64,000 nt of DNA from Blepharisma stoltei (GCA_914767885.1 CAJZBQ010000060.1:797210-861209), one strand, 5' to 3'. Shown: positions 44,091 through 59,000, counted from the first letter of the stretch. A program made the numbers and translations. The notes: generated by a model not told the origin, from the letters alone.

Positions 44091-47000
44091 AAAAACTGTT
44101 TTTCAATCATAGTTCTCTATTAAGCCGAGGAGACCTCAATATTTATCAGGTCCCAGGTTCATCATCTGCCTCAGCCAAGCTTGAAGACCTGAACTACATA
44201 AATGAAGAGCAAATGCTACTCAGCATGGAAGATGAAAGCTTTATCAAAGAAAGGTACACAAAAGTCACCCAAGGGTTACTGAATGAAATCGACTTATGTG
44301 TAAGGGAGGACTCAAGCTCAGCTGGGATGACGAAAAAAATTCAATACCTGAGCAGAACTTATGAAGCTCTACTTAGAATGGATGAGCGTGAAAAAAGAAA
44401 ATCAAAGCCGCAAGCTTTAAAAACTGAAGAAACCCTCAACCCAATTGCCAAATCAGGGCTATCTTTTGGTCTGTCTTCATTGTTTGGGATAATTAAGATT
44501 TTAGGCTCTGATAAGCCTGAACTTTATAAGATTATCATAGAAGCTGCTTTAAGCATAGTTGCTGGCTTAAAACCAATGGCGCTGAATGACACCGACCCTT
44601 CGATCTCTCAATTAATTTCATCAGTTTTTGCTTTTTTCAACTCAATGCTATTAAGAGAGCTCCCAAATATCCAAGAAGATGACATAAATGCCTGTTATGC
44701 AATTCTTTTTGGGCTTTATTATGGTACAGGAAATTTGTGCACCGCTTTAACATTAGCTTTAGCATTTGCCAATTGTGACCCAAGTCAAGACCATTCTCCA
44801 ATTTATAAACAAATTTTCCCTATGCTAGCAAACTTTAAGGACCTTACAAAGAAAAACAGAGGCTCTTTTGCTTGGGATACTAGAAATAAAGGGAAAGGCT
44901 TGCTCCTCATCGGCTATAAAAAAAAATAACTTGAAAAAATTTTTATTTTTAGGAAAATAATTTATTTAGCGAATAAAAATGTTTATTATAAATTTTTGTC
45001 TAAACTATATCTGATATATAACTAGGGATTAAAATAATAAAGTCTCAAGCAGATTATATAAATATCGTTCTAAAACATAAATTTAAAATAAATTAAATTA
45101 GATTTTTCATTTCAAATATTTGCAAATTTAGTTTTGAAAAAAAAAACCCTTTTTATATAATTTTTTTTAAAACTAATAAGCCAGAATTTTCGCTCATTAG
45201 CCAAGTGGAGAAGTTAGAAATCAGTAGCGACGAGCCAAATGTATTAATCAGAACAACTAATGATGGCTGGGGAGCTAATCTTTCAGAAAAAGCTTGGACA
45301 GAAGGTGCTCATTATGTTGAGATGATTTGAATTGAAGGTAATTCTGGCAACATGTTTTATGGAGTTTGTAATGGATATTATCCTGATCTCGACCTGCCTC
45401 CTCCAGAACAATCGTTTCCTCTCTCTTATAAACCTGCCGGAAGTATCATTAAAGGTAATAATGAATTGTACACCTTCGAAAAATACTCTGTGGGTGAAAA
45501 AATTGGATTTCTGCTGGATATGGATGAGCACACAATTCTTTTCTTCCATAACGGAAAAGAAGACCCCAAAGGGCCTATTCAAAATCTTCCTGAAAGTATG
45601 AATCTTTTTATGTGTCTTGGAGGAATCAGCAAACACAAAATCATCTATAATCCCCAAGATATGCCAGATATCGCTCGCATAAAAGTTGAAAACTACAGGA
45701 AAAAGGTAAATGTAGAAGTGAAGCTTGAAGATTTAAGCATCATTAACAGGGCTATCAAAACTGGAAAAATGGCTGATGAATATCTCCAAATGAAGCCTAT
45801 TGAGTTCACAAACTATATTCTTAAATCGCTTGATGTCTGAAATGACATTATCATAAAAAAATTAGAAAATAAAGAGATAAAGGTAAATTTTGAAAAAAAA
45901 ATGGGGCTTTCCTTTGACATCAAGAATGAAACTGTAGAAATTTTAGGGAAATTGGCTTTGATTTTCATTGAAAAAATTCACTCAGAAAATGTTGAAAGAG
46001 AATCCAAAGAAATTTATTCAGAAATGCTCGTTTATGTGCTAAAACTCACCAAATCGCACTTAATTGGGTCGGATATGATTCAAAATGCAACTTTAGAAAG
46101 ACAGCTAAGAACAAAAATTATGAAAACCGCTATAGATATAATGACTAGCATGCCAGGGTCCAAGGCTTCTGAAGAGGCCACAAAAATTGTGACATCATGC
46201 TTTTCTGTCTTTTATAAGGATCCACAGGAGAAATTGTCTTATTTATTAGATAGAATTAAAGAACGATTGGATGGAGTTGAGATATCAGTTATCGTTAAAG
46301 AGCTTGAAGATAGAATTATCTTCGAAATGTCTCGACCAGACAAACTTTTCCCAGCCTTAGAGCTTATTAATGACGAGTCTCAGCATTTAGTGGAAACTTA
46401 TTTCAAGTACTTGATTGAGCTTTCTTCAGAAATTTCCAAGAAGCTTGTGAGAGGAGAAGAAACATCTGTTGGAATCTTTAAACTTCTTGAAACAAGTCAA
46501 ATTGCTTTATTCGGTCAAGCCACTAAATCTAATTTCAAAGGAAAATGGCAAGAAATCTTAATGAACTACTCATTAAGTGTTTTCGAGAACTGTGAAGAAG
46601 TTCTTCATATTGTGAAAGCAAAAGAAAAAGGGTCTATATTGTCAGATGAACTCACAAACACCATCAGAAAAACCTTCCTTGCAGATATATTAGAAACTCT
46701 TCTTTGCATGCTGTCTTTAGCCAGAATGAGCCTTGATTTCTTGGCAAAAATTTTACCAGCTTTGCAGAGCATCATAACATCTCTGAAATACTATGACCCA
46801 AAGCCAAAAATCTTCAATAAAGGATTGGCTCTAGCTACAGCAGATGCTTACGAAAGTACGCACAATTACGATAACAATCTTGATATTACCCACACTGTAA
46901 AGATCCCTGGAGCAAGAAAATATTATTTGGCCTTTGACCATAGATGCAAAACTGAGAAGAATTGCGATTTTTTAGAGCTTTGGAAAGACGATAAAAAAGA

Positions 47001-50000
47001 AGAAAAACTCTTTAGATGGGATGGAGACGATTTCCCAAAGAATGAGGAAAGAATTGAAGTAAATACCCCATATTTGTTCTTCACATTCCATTCTGATACT
47101 TCAGTCAACTATTGGGGCTGGAAAATTGATATTTTGGGTGAAGTTAAAGCTGACTATTATACTAAGTCCCCCTCTCCGTGAGCGAAAGAAACCATTAGAG
47201 AATTCCCTATTTTTTGCCCAAAAACCACACTTCGTGAGTGAACAAAAATTGTTTTAATATAAAAATATTTTGTATATAAGTAAGTAATTATTATTATAAT
47301 CAAATCTCTATCTAATTTTGATTTATTTTAAACATCTTGCATTTTAAAACATAAATTTTACAAATTAAATGAATATTTGCTTTCTAATTTTTGTAAATTT
47401 TTTTTTTTTAAATTTTCGAAAACAAAAATTTTACTAAAATTTTGACTTTTTTTGGATGGCAACTTTTCGTTTCCAAATTTTAGCATAACTTATTTGCCGA
47501 TCCTTTAAGAATTAATGCTTTTTGAGCTTTAAGAATAAGATCTCTCGTTGATAATCTGTCTAATTTCATATACATGAGTACTGTGCCTCTACTTTATCTG
47601 CGTAAATTATGTGATCGTTTTTAATTTTACTGTCAAAATTTTTTATATTACTCGTTATTTTGCCAAACTTTTTGCCTTATTTGCAAAATTTTGTCAGTTT
47701 TTTTTTGTCATTTTTTTGTCATTTTTTGTCATTTTTTTTGTCATTTTTTGTCATTTTTTCGTCATTTTTTGTCATTTTTTGTCATTTTTTGTCATTTTTT
47801 GTCATTTTTTGTCATTTTTGGTCATTTTTTGGTCATTTTTGGTCATTTTTTGCAATTTTTTGCCATTTTTTTTGCCATTTTTTGCCATTTTTTGCCATTT
47901 TTTTTTTTTGCCATTTTTTTGCCATTTTTTGCCATTTTTTGCCATTTTTTGCCATTTTTTTTGCCATTTTTTGCCATTTTTGCTAACAAATGATTTTAAA
48001 AAAAAATTTGCCACTTTTTGTCGATTTTTCTCTATCTTTTTAAATATTTGCTTTTTTTAAAACATATTTGCCATTTTTTGTCATTTTTCGTTTTTGCAAA
48101 ATTTCGCCGAAAAAGCCTCTATCAATAAAAAAATCCCTAAATTTATATTTAAATGTTTAAAAAAAATTCCCACCGTGAGTGAACAAAATGTTTTTTTTGT
48201 TCACGGAGAGGGAGAAGTAAGCAATGGCCAGATACCATAAAAGATGCAGCAGAGACCATGGTTGGGCTTATCTACGTAAAATTGATTTTAGGAGAATTTG
48301 AGAAAACGCCAGAAGATGAAAAAGTGAGAGCTTTGCTTCAAAACCCACTGCTTAAATACGGTATTTCTGATAAGACTTTATCACTTGTTAAGTCTCAAAA
48401 CCCTATCCCAGAAAGTCTGATCAACCTTGCCCAAGTGCCAAGAATTGGAGAAAAAGTTAAGCCTAAGAAATTAAATCAGTTTATTAGAAGCGATCCTACT
48501 AAAAAACTGGTATACAATAATAAATCAGAGCTGACGTTGCAAGAGTATATTGACTCTTTTGGGAAATGGGGAGATGCAAAGTATTCAGATAATCAATTTA
48601 TCAACGATTTCATTGAAGGGGAATGCGAAATTTTAAGAGATTGGAACGCCCTGAAAACTTTGAGCGGGGTTAGCGAAGATGATTCAGCAATTGGAGGACC
48701 AGAATTTGATAAAGCAGAAAGAGCCATTTTCGCTGTTTATGCAGCTTTCTTTGAATTTTCCGAGATTTTCAAAACCCTTCTTCAAGATCCTACAAGTGTT
48801 GGATCTACATTCAAATATCTCATAAAAGAAGCAGTCAAATATAGAAAATGGGCGGAGAAGTACATCCACAAATTGAGAGAAACTGTATCCATGACCTTTG
48901 AAGAAGTTTCTAATTCTCCATCTATAGTTATTAAAACTATCAGAAAAAAACTGATTTTAGAAAAACTGGAATCCCTCTATTAAAAACTTTTTTTTATTTT
49001 TTAATGAGATATGCTAATTGAAAAAAATTGCAGTATAAAAAATATATAGTTTTTTGATTAAATTAATTTTTCTGATCAATCTTTCAAATTAAATCTTACT
49101 TACCCCCCCCCTCCGTGAGTGAACAAAACCATTAGAAAATCGCTATTTTTTGCCCAAAAACCCACCCTCTGTGAGTGAACAAAAATTTTTTTAATAGAAA
49201 AAATTTTTATGGAAAAAAAATTTTGATATATAAATGATAATTAGTATAATGAAATCTAGAGCTAATTCTGTTTAATTTTAAACGAATTACTTTTTAAAAC
49301 ATAAATTTTATAAATTAAATTAATATTTGCTTTCCAATTTTTGTGAATTAGGATTTTTTTAAATTTCGAAAAAAAAATATTTTTTTATAAAATTTATATA
49401 TAAATTTTTTTAAAAAAAAAAAAATTACCCTCCGTGAGTGAACAAAATTTTTTTGTTCACTCACGGAGGGGGGGGGGGAGTTAGCAACTTTAATGAGCGA
49501 AAATTCTTACATGCAAGACTGGAGACAGAGTAAAGATGTTGTAGTTAAATGCGCTCTATTAATCAATTCACAGTATAATCAAGGATTAAATGAGCTTGGG
49601 ATTACTAAAACAATGAAACATTTGGTAGCAAATGTAGTCCAAGAAGCCAGCATTTCTAAAATGAAAAGAAATGAAAGCAAATGGGAGCAAACCGAAGGAG
49701 GTGTTGCAGCAACTTCGAGCTTAGTTGATATGCTAGGAAGGAACGAAAGTGAAGACGATAGCCACTCAGAAGATGTTAAAGAAATCAAAAGAACATCTGA
49801 ACTCATTCTTTCTTTATTCGAAACTCCTGCCTCAGCTGAAAAAATTGTGGATATCATTGAGAAAAGAAGAGTGAAAGCTATAGCAAGAGCTCTTGGACTT
49901 TCCAGCTTAGGAAACTTAATGAACTTATCATTTAGAAAAGAAACTTCATTAATAAGATCCTTTGTTGATTCTTTTAAGCAAAACAATGTAAAATTCCATT

Positions 50001-53000
50001 ATTGGGAAAATGTGGAAGGAATTGATTCAAACCTATTAAAGTGCGTCCAAAAATCATTTTATAACATCTATGGATACTTGCAGAGAGAGCTGCTCCAATC
50101 CAAGACAGAAGCCATAGAAAAACCTTTATACTTCCATTACTTGACTGTTTTAGATGCGTTATGCTTCCCATTAAAAGAGCCTGATAATCTTATGATAGTA
50201 GAGCAACAGTTCCCACTTATCATTTCTCTTTTATTAAGTTGGTCTAAAGGCTATATAGGAGAAGAAATTGAGACCAAGTCATTCCTTTTGGGCCAGTGCA
50301 TTACAGGATTCAAAATCTTGGCAGAAGTTGATATCTCTGATGATGTTGATAAAATTCTCTTATTTCCAATCTAGATTAAGTCCAAAAAATATTTACGAGG
50401 AGACCCACAAACTTTTTTTCATTAATTTAAATTTTCATTATGCTAAAATTTAAGGAATTTCTTTGATATTAAAATTTGGAGTATATAAATTTATAAAAAA
50501 GCGATAGAGAGAGTCGATCTGCTCCATCCAGGTCATTTCAACCATTTGAATATAAAAAATTAATAAATTTTTCTATACAATTCAACAGTTAAATTAATAG
50601 CATGCTCCCTGCTAAATGGATGGGCTAGAAACTAGAGAAGGGGAAGGCCAGAATCTCTATTTAATTATTGAGCACAAAGGACCACTTCCTGTTGTCGATT
50701 TCCAAATCACATCTGAAGAAATTGAAGGATATGAGAATTTAGGCCAGTTCACTCAGAATGGAGAATCCAAACATATTTTCGGGTAATTTTTCAAGATGGC
50801 AAATTTTTTGGCAAAAATTTTGCAACAACAAAAAAGTATTCCAAATTTGGTAAAAATGGCAAGTTTTTTTTTTAAAAAACAAATATTTGCAAAATTAGCA
50901 AAAAGAGGCAAAAAATGACATGCTTTTGCAAATATTTACTTCTTAAAAAATTGCCATTTTTTTGTTATTTCCTTTTATTTGCCAAAAAAAAAATTGTCCC
51001 ATATTTTCATCAAAAAGAGCGAACCAAGTGCAAAGAACCAATTTCTGGTCAGTATCCAGGAAAGCCTTGAATGTGAGTTCAGGCCTTATTTTGATTTATT
51101 AGGTGATGAATCAGAAGATGAAAAGTTATTAACTCCCCCCCCCCTCCGTGAGTGAACAAAACCATTAGAAAAATCGCCATTTTTTGCCCAAAAACCCACC
51201 CTCCGCGAGTGAACAAAAATTTTTTTAATAGAAAAAAATTTTTATGGAAAAAAATTTTGACATATAAATGATAATTAATATAATGAAATCTAGAGCTAAT
51301 TCTGTTTAATTTTAAATGAATTGCATTTTAAAACATAAATTTTATAAATTAAATTAATATTTGCTTTCAAATTTTTGCAAATTAGGATTTTTTTAAATTT
51401 CAAAAAAAAATTGTTTAGAAAATTTATTTATATATAAATTGTTTTAAAAAAACAAAAATTAACCCCCTCCGTGAGTGAACAAAATTTTTTTGTTCACTCA
51501 CGGAGGGGGGGGGGAGTAAGAGAAACCCTTAAAGATAGACTATGCAGAGCAGCATGGGCTGCTTATAAGTTTTTAGTATTTAGTGTAGTTGGAAATGCAA
51601 GCCAAAGTAATTCAGTTGCCAAATATACTGCTCAAGATGTATTTTTGAATTCAATTTTTAATGAATTAAAGTGGGATCAATCGCTATTGGAGCAGGGCTA
51701 CTCAGGTCAAAAGCTTAGTGGAGCAGTTTCAGGGGAGTCGTGGGTAAATAGAATGAACGTTGCCAAAGCTTTTAAAAAGAATCCAATGCAAGAATGGATT
51801 AGGCAGTTTAATAAAGAGACTGAAAAACTAGGAGAATCCTTGCTGAAGGAAATTATTAACGATTTAGTCGCCGAAGCTGATCCTGCAATGAAAGGGGTTT
51901 TAACTCCTGCTCAAATTTCGAAACTCAATCCTAAGTGCTCAAAACTCCTTTCTAGCCAAGATGCTTACAAAAATTCTAAAGGAAATTTCGATTTCTTTAA
52001 ATATATCAACGCAGTCTATGCTATGAAAAATACACTTCCTAAAGAAGATCAGTATAATATTGACCACTCCAAGATCTGAACTCAAATGCCAAAAGATTTT
52101 GAGCAAGCAGCTTTATCTTATGATTTCAGTAACATTGAAATCATATATAAAAATATTGTTTCAAGGTTCAATCCTAAATATCAAGGAAAATCTTTCCAAC
52201 AATTTATTGATATTTTCGAATTAACAGAAATCAAAGGCATTGTGCAAGGCGGCAAAGTTCAAGTGGATTGCCCAGCAGAATTCAAAAACGAGGAAGGCAA
52301 TTTAGACTTGTATGTAACAATGCATGCAATAGCTAAAGACCAGAATAGGTTTTTCGATTATTATCATGAGCTACAATGGGCTCTTCTCCAGTATGATGAT
52401 CTTCCTGATAGCTGTTTAGAAGTATATAAAGAAAGAAAATCTTCAAGCGAATATATGACTTCTCTATTGTGGACAATTTATGGGTGCCTCGGATCAAATA
52501 CAATTGCCAGCCTCTTAGCCCGTGAAGAATATCTTACGGAGCTTCTTAAAATTACTTTCCTGAGTAGCGCAGAAAGAAACTTTGCCCTTGGCTCTCGCAT
52601 CCTCAAAGCAATTCTCCCATCCCAACACTCAGCTCAAACGCTAGGTGCAATCTGGACTACGCTTCCTTACATTAACTCTGATAGTACAAACACCGACTTT
52701 GTCCAATTTTTGCTTAAAAGAATTGGGAAAATGGCTTACTGGTATGGCTTTAAAGATTCAAAACGCAAACTTTTTAGATGTGGCTATGAAGCAATTGTTC
52801 TTTTGATAGAACTCATGAACATAGAAAGATGGAGATGCGAAGTGCTCACCACAATTATGAAATCCTTGAACGATGCTTCCCAAAACTTAAAGGACGGAAA
52901 AGCACTTCCTATGTATCAAGTTGGAGCAATCGAAGCTTTAGCAATTTTATCGAAGCAGGTTGATATTTTCGGAAATGATCCAATTGAGCTGGCTGAAGCA

Positions 53001-56000
53001 AAACTAACTTATTATAAGGCAAGATGCATCATAAGTGCAATTGATGGGGACACAGTAGATATTTATTCTCCTGTCACTAATGAGACAGAGTCAGTTAACG
53101 CAAAATTAATTGCTTATTTAAGGCCGATCAACAACTTTAATACCATGAAAATACTTAGTCAAGATGAACTGAAAAATATTAAAGAATCAGCTATCAATTT
53201 GTGGCTAGTTTTAATTGACTCAGAATTTTTGAGCTTCAATATGAAATCTGAGAGAACTGCCTCATTCAGGACCCTATATGCTCACTTAGAAAACATTATT
53301 GTTAATACAATTACACTTATCTTAAAAAAGAAAGACATTAGCGACTGCGAAGGGGCAGACTTATTAAGACTCATCATGAAGCATACTAAAGCTGAAACTA
53401 AAGTCTGAAAAAATAAAGAGAAGCAATTGTTTTTCAAACAAATTCTAAAGACAATCTCAGAAAAATCCATTTATGACGACTTTGCAGATCAAGAAATAAT
53501 AGAAATTTTTTCGAATGCTAGCGATAAAACCAAACATCTAATTGAAGAACTGACAAAAGAAAACATTCAGCCGATGATCATCGCTAAGTGCCTTGACAAA
53601 GGAATCAAGGATAAAAATGGGATTTTAGAATTTGCTGGAAAAATAGAAGAGCCAAAATCAAGCCTATTATTCAAGCTTCAGCCAATCAAATCTTTCAACC
53701 TTGAAACATCTGATATTGCCGGATATGCAGATATTTACCAAAATTCAAATAGCCAATTCGTGATAAAAAATAATAATTTCCTAACAGCAAGAAAAGAAAT
53801 AACGACAATTTCTGACTTAGCTGTTTTCAGAAACACTACAAAGTTTGTAAAATCTTTGACCATTCTAGCGCAGTTAGAAGGCATTCACTATCAAAATCAG
53901 TTGTCATATGGTCTCAAACTTGGAGGAGTGGATATAGGAATTGACACAAATTCTGGATCGCCAAGCTTTGAAGTCAATGGCAGTGTTGTCTGTCCTGCCA
54001 GACTTGATGAGGTATTAGCTGTTAGGATTTATTTGAATTCAAATGGAGAAATCAAAATAATTAATGAAAACACCAAAGAAAGTATTGTTCTGAACGATGC
54101 AACTGCGTTTAACGGCCTTCAAATCGGAGCCTATGGACTTTATATGGAAACTGGCACAAGAGCTTCTTTGCTAACTTTTGAAGTATATGACGGCAAAAAT
54201 ACCAATTCTGCACCAACCAAAGTTAATAAATCCAAAGATGCTCAGACTTATAAAACAATCAAAGTCATTCAAAAATCTGAAAACTATGATAGGCTGAGAC
54301 TAAAACTTTTAGACTTGACTGAAGATCAAATAACTCAAGCCCTATCATCAAGCAGAGACTTAAGGTCTAGCTTAGACTACATTTCTCAAAATTTCCCGAA
54401 AGTTTTCCAAAATACCATTAGATCTCTAAATCAAGATGTCATCACTGATTTAAAGCTGGTTAAAACAATTCGTGAAGTTCCTAATGGATTTACATGTAAA
54501 TTAAAATGATGGCACGTAATACCTGTCCTTTTGGCGTAACAGTCCTGACCTTATGGCTATGGCGAACTGGGACGGAATACGAATTTCAAGTGCAGGTTCA
54601 AGAGATGTGCATCCGGTAGGTTTTAGCTTCTTTTCTGTGGTTGGAAATGGAGGTGCTCAGCAATGTCATTTGGATCCGAGGACCTATGGGAGTTCCTCTA
54701 TCGAGAAACAGGGAGCTTCGGCCCAGGCCAGGGGAGCAGTCTTTTTCCTGTGGCTGTCGAAGGAAGGTACTTTGGCACCCGATGGCTCCAAGGATCCTTA
54801 TTATCATACCACTCCAATTGCCCGTAGCAGGGGCCGCAGAAATCCATAAGTGCTCAAGACGGAAGCCATAAGGAGGAGACAAGCGGCACCCATTTTCGGG
54901 TGATAGACTCCTCTTAACTGGAGTCGAAAGGCGGTAAAACCTTCTGTACGCGAGGTCTTTAGTGACTACGTCACCAATATGTCTAATGCCTGACTTTTAA
55001 TAACCTAACCTAACCCTATTGGATTTACAGCAGTCTCGATCTATGAAGATGGCAAACAGAAAGAATTCAATATTCCAAAGAGAATGATTTTATGTGTTAA
55101 AAAAGAGCAGGTGACTACTGGAAGTGGATACTGAAGCATTGCATTAGGCAAAGAAGTTAAAGACTATACAGATTTAGGGAACTTTGACCCTGAAGATCAA
55201 ACCAGTCATATCTGGGTAAAGAAAGGAGATATAGAAAAAATATGTATAAAAGATATCATTTTCATCAAATCTTCTTCAATGTACAACGTAAAAGTGCCAT
55301 TTGGTTATAAGATAATTAAAGATGGCGAAGGCAATGCGATAAATCTTGGCCATAGCTTAGGAAAGAAATCATTCTTAGTTTTAGCTGTAAAGACAAGTGA
55401 TACTGTTCTGAACTGCGCGCTTAAACCATTCAAGAAGATGTACTCACTTAATATGCCACCATGCGGATTATTAGAAAGTCAAATAAATTCCGAAGGAGAA
55501 GTTAAAGAAGACCTTTTCGATGGCCTGTCTATTCAAGAGCTCTTCAGTCACTTTTATAAGCTTATAGATTCCTCAAAGCAAGTTTCATACAAAAATCTTG
55601 CTCTAGTGCTCATCAAAAAATACCCAACCTCTATTGAAACAATAGCTGAGGAATTCAGTACCATCAAATTACTCGATTTCTTAGGAAGTTCTGTGAATAA
55701 AATATCTAAAAAGATTGATACTTTACTATCCCAAGATAATCCGATATTCAAGGATAAGTTTCTCAAGGATTGCCTAGAAAGGATGCTTAGATGCTTGATC
55801 TACACAGAAAAGCAAGGATCATTATCAGCTGCTTTGACAATTGAAAGCCCAAGCCACCCATATGAGAATAAAATAGACATAGATCAAAAAATCATAATTC
55901 CTGGAGCTAAAAGGCTCAAATTTGTGTTTTATCCAGAATGTGAAACTACATTCGTTGATGATTTTTTAAAATTCTATAAGAATCCAGGTAGAGTTGATGA

Positions 56001-59000
56001 AATCAGATGCATTTCTGGAACGATTGATGAAAATTGGGCTCCATTTGAAGTAGAAGGAGAAGTTGTTTATATGCATTTCCACTCTGAGTGGCAAACTAAC
56101 TTTTGGGGATATAAGTTTGATGTGATTCCTGAAGGCTTAGTTTCTGTAGCTCCAGATCATCCTTGGCCTGCAATATGGGTGCTAAATAAGATTTCAAGCA
56201 TCAACCCAATACCTAAAGAATTTATGGAAATAATGCACCCTAGGTGTGTCCAGTCTATTTTCTTGCATTCTCTTTCAGCAAACACACTGGAATTGAAGCT
56301 CGACTCTATAAAAATCTTGAATAAGATAATAAGAGATCAGAAAGGCCCATTGTTCAAAAATATTCTTAGCATCTTGATTGCTCAAGCAAATGAGCTTCAT
56401 AATATTGTGAGCATTAACAAAGAAGAAAATAGTTTGATGCAAGCTACTGCAAGGCTATTAGAAGATGCTTCACATAAATTCCAACTTACTGGAGAGGAAC
56501 CTTGGTTTATTGAATTTTGTAAACTTGTTTTTGATATTAAAGGTCTAAGCGAAAAGGATGAACTGCTAGAAACTTTCTTATTTGAGTCATTCAAGAAGAA
56601 CGTTACTTGCAACCTCGGAAGAACTTATGAGTCTAAACATCCTTATATTAGGCAAACCACAAAAGAATTGATCAAAATTCCTGGTGCTTCTCTTATCAGT
56701 ATCGTCTTCGATTCAAATTCAAGTCTTGACCCAAGAGACACAGCTGTTTTCAGCTATGATGAAGATGGTAAGAAATTAGTCGAAGAAAAGAAAATTGAAG
56801 CCATAAGCGATGCTCGATGGAGAAAAGAGCCATGTGGAAGGAAAGTCGCTTTTTCAGAAGGAACTTCAAAAGTTACCAAAGTCAAAAGAAGCGGATGGGG
56901 CAATGCAATTTGGTCTGAAGACTACTCAGACGGCATAGTGAATATCAAATTCAAGATAGAATCTGATGGAAATTCTGAGTATTTGTACATTGGAGTTTAT
57001 AGGACTGAAAAGGATGCCCAAGATTATGACCTAAATGAGTATATTGGATGCGAGTGTCCTCATGATGCATGGAGTTGGAAAAGAACTGGAGAATTTCATA
57101 AGAAAGGATGGTCCAAAGATGGGTTCGAAGGATTTAAGAAAGGAGATGAAATCACAATGTTGATTGATATGGACTTAAGAGAACTGACTTTCTTTAACGG
57201 AACTCTTGAAATCTTCAAGTTCACGGGGATTGCTTCTTCAGTCACACCAGTGGTCTGCTTTGGTTCTTTGAATCAAGCCATTACTGTGCTCAGTGTTAAA
57301 AGAATGGCTGAGTCCAAACCTCTTTCTGAAAGAAACTTGGATATTATAGGAGACTCAGTCTATTTTTGGTTCCCAGTTCATAAAACTGCTAATATTAAGC
57401 ATGCATGGGACAGCAATCAGAACGGAGCTGCACTCAACGCGAATAAAGCGACTATCACTAAGTCAACAAATGATAAAACTTACCATGAGACTGAAGCCGA
57501 AATGACGCATAGCAAATACTACATCGAAGTCTCTGTTGAATCTAAAGGATATGTAGGGGTTGGCTTTACTAAGAAGAGCTTGATCAATACGAACAATATT
57601 GAAGGAAATGAGCAAACTGTAATTTATTATAGTAATGGGAAAATTGGCAACGCTGAAAGCATGAACTATGACCAAAACGACGTTATTGGGAGCTATATCG
57701 ATTTTGATAAAAACGAAATTGCCTTTTATAAGAATGATAAACTACTACATACTGCCCAAGCAGCTCTTAATATTGAAGACTCTAAAGACTGCTTCAAATT
57801 TATTGCTGTCTTATCAGAAGAAAACCAAAAATTATCAATCTGTAATACAGGAAAGTACCCTACTGGTGTTGATCTTGCAAGAATTGACTCTGAACAAGAA
57901 AATAAATTTTGGGGCTGTAAGTTCTTTTTAACACCTACTTTCAAAGGAAGAAGCACCAAGGTCATTGATTCCTATTTGAGCTTTGCATCAGCTGGCGACA
58001 GAGAAAATTGGAGAGAAAACTACAAACCTACCTATTCCAAATTTTTCAAAGATGGCATAGCTCAGCAGTTTATTGAATTCATGGATGGATATCTGGACGC
58101 CAATTCAATTAGTTTCGATAATAGTTCATTGAGTATTTCTCCAGAAGATTTAATTTATTATCCAGACTTACAAAAATTATCAGAAGCAGAGTTGTTTAAT
58201 TTAAAAGAAATTTTGATTGATTTCAACTGAAGATTCCAAGATTACTTCTATTTATTCGATTTGCACACTGAAGCAGACGAGCCAGAAAACTCTCTCATGA
58301 AGTTTATTAAAAAGGCCAAATATTATCTATTATCAAAATTCAAGAAGGAAAAATTGGAAAACCATCTTCAAAAGTCTTCGTGTGACTTAAGAATGGGCAT
58401 TACTATCGATAAAGCTAAAGCGCAAGAACTGAAAGCTAAAGGGGATGTTGATCATTCTGCAACTGCTTCAATGTTTAGTCAAATAAGCAGAGCCATGGGG
58501 ACAGCAGCAAATATAATTCATAGACATTGTAGAAGAATGTTCAAATTTGCATACAAGCCAGAAGGAATCCAAGATGACCCCGTAAAGTATTGTGGATTAT
58601 TGATAGAAATTTCTAAAGAGCTTGAGTCCCCATTACTTCCACTTTTGATCCCATCTCAAAATAATATCCTTAACATAGGTAATGGAAGAGATAATTGAAT
58701 TATCAATCCAACGTCCATCCTCCCAGCTCATATGCACCTATTCACCACTCTTGGGAAATTCTTCGGTTCCGGAATCCGTACCAATCAAAGTCTGAGTCTT
58801 TCACTCCCTATTATTGTATTTAAGCATCTTCTATACGAAAATGTCACAACCGAAGATTTAAGGGACTTTGACTTCCCACTCTACAAGTTTTTGCATAAAT
58901 TAAGGAACCTTGAAGTCTATGGAATTACTTCGGAAAACTTCGGCCAGCACATTTCTGAGAGGTTCATAGTGAAATACGGCGAAAAGGTTATGGAACTTTG

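Noticed and set aside
47611-48060. Plus and minus ORFs of Phe/His or Lys/Asn repeats
   Set aside because: Products of the GTCATTTTTT low-complexity repeat inside an eliminated element.
54553-54882. ORFs on both strands in the GC-rich insert
   Set aside because: They lie wholly inside a retroposon with clear direct repeats and tail; no domain is recognised.
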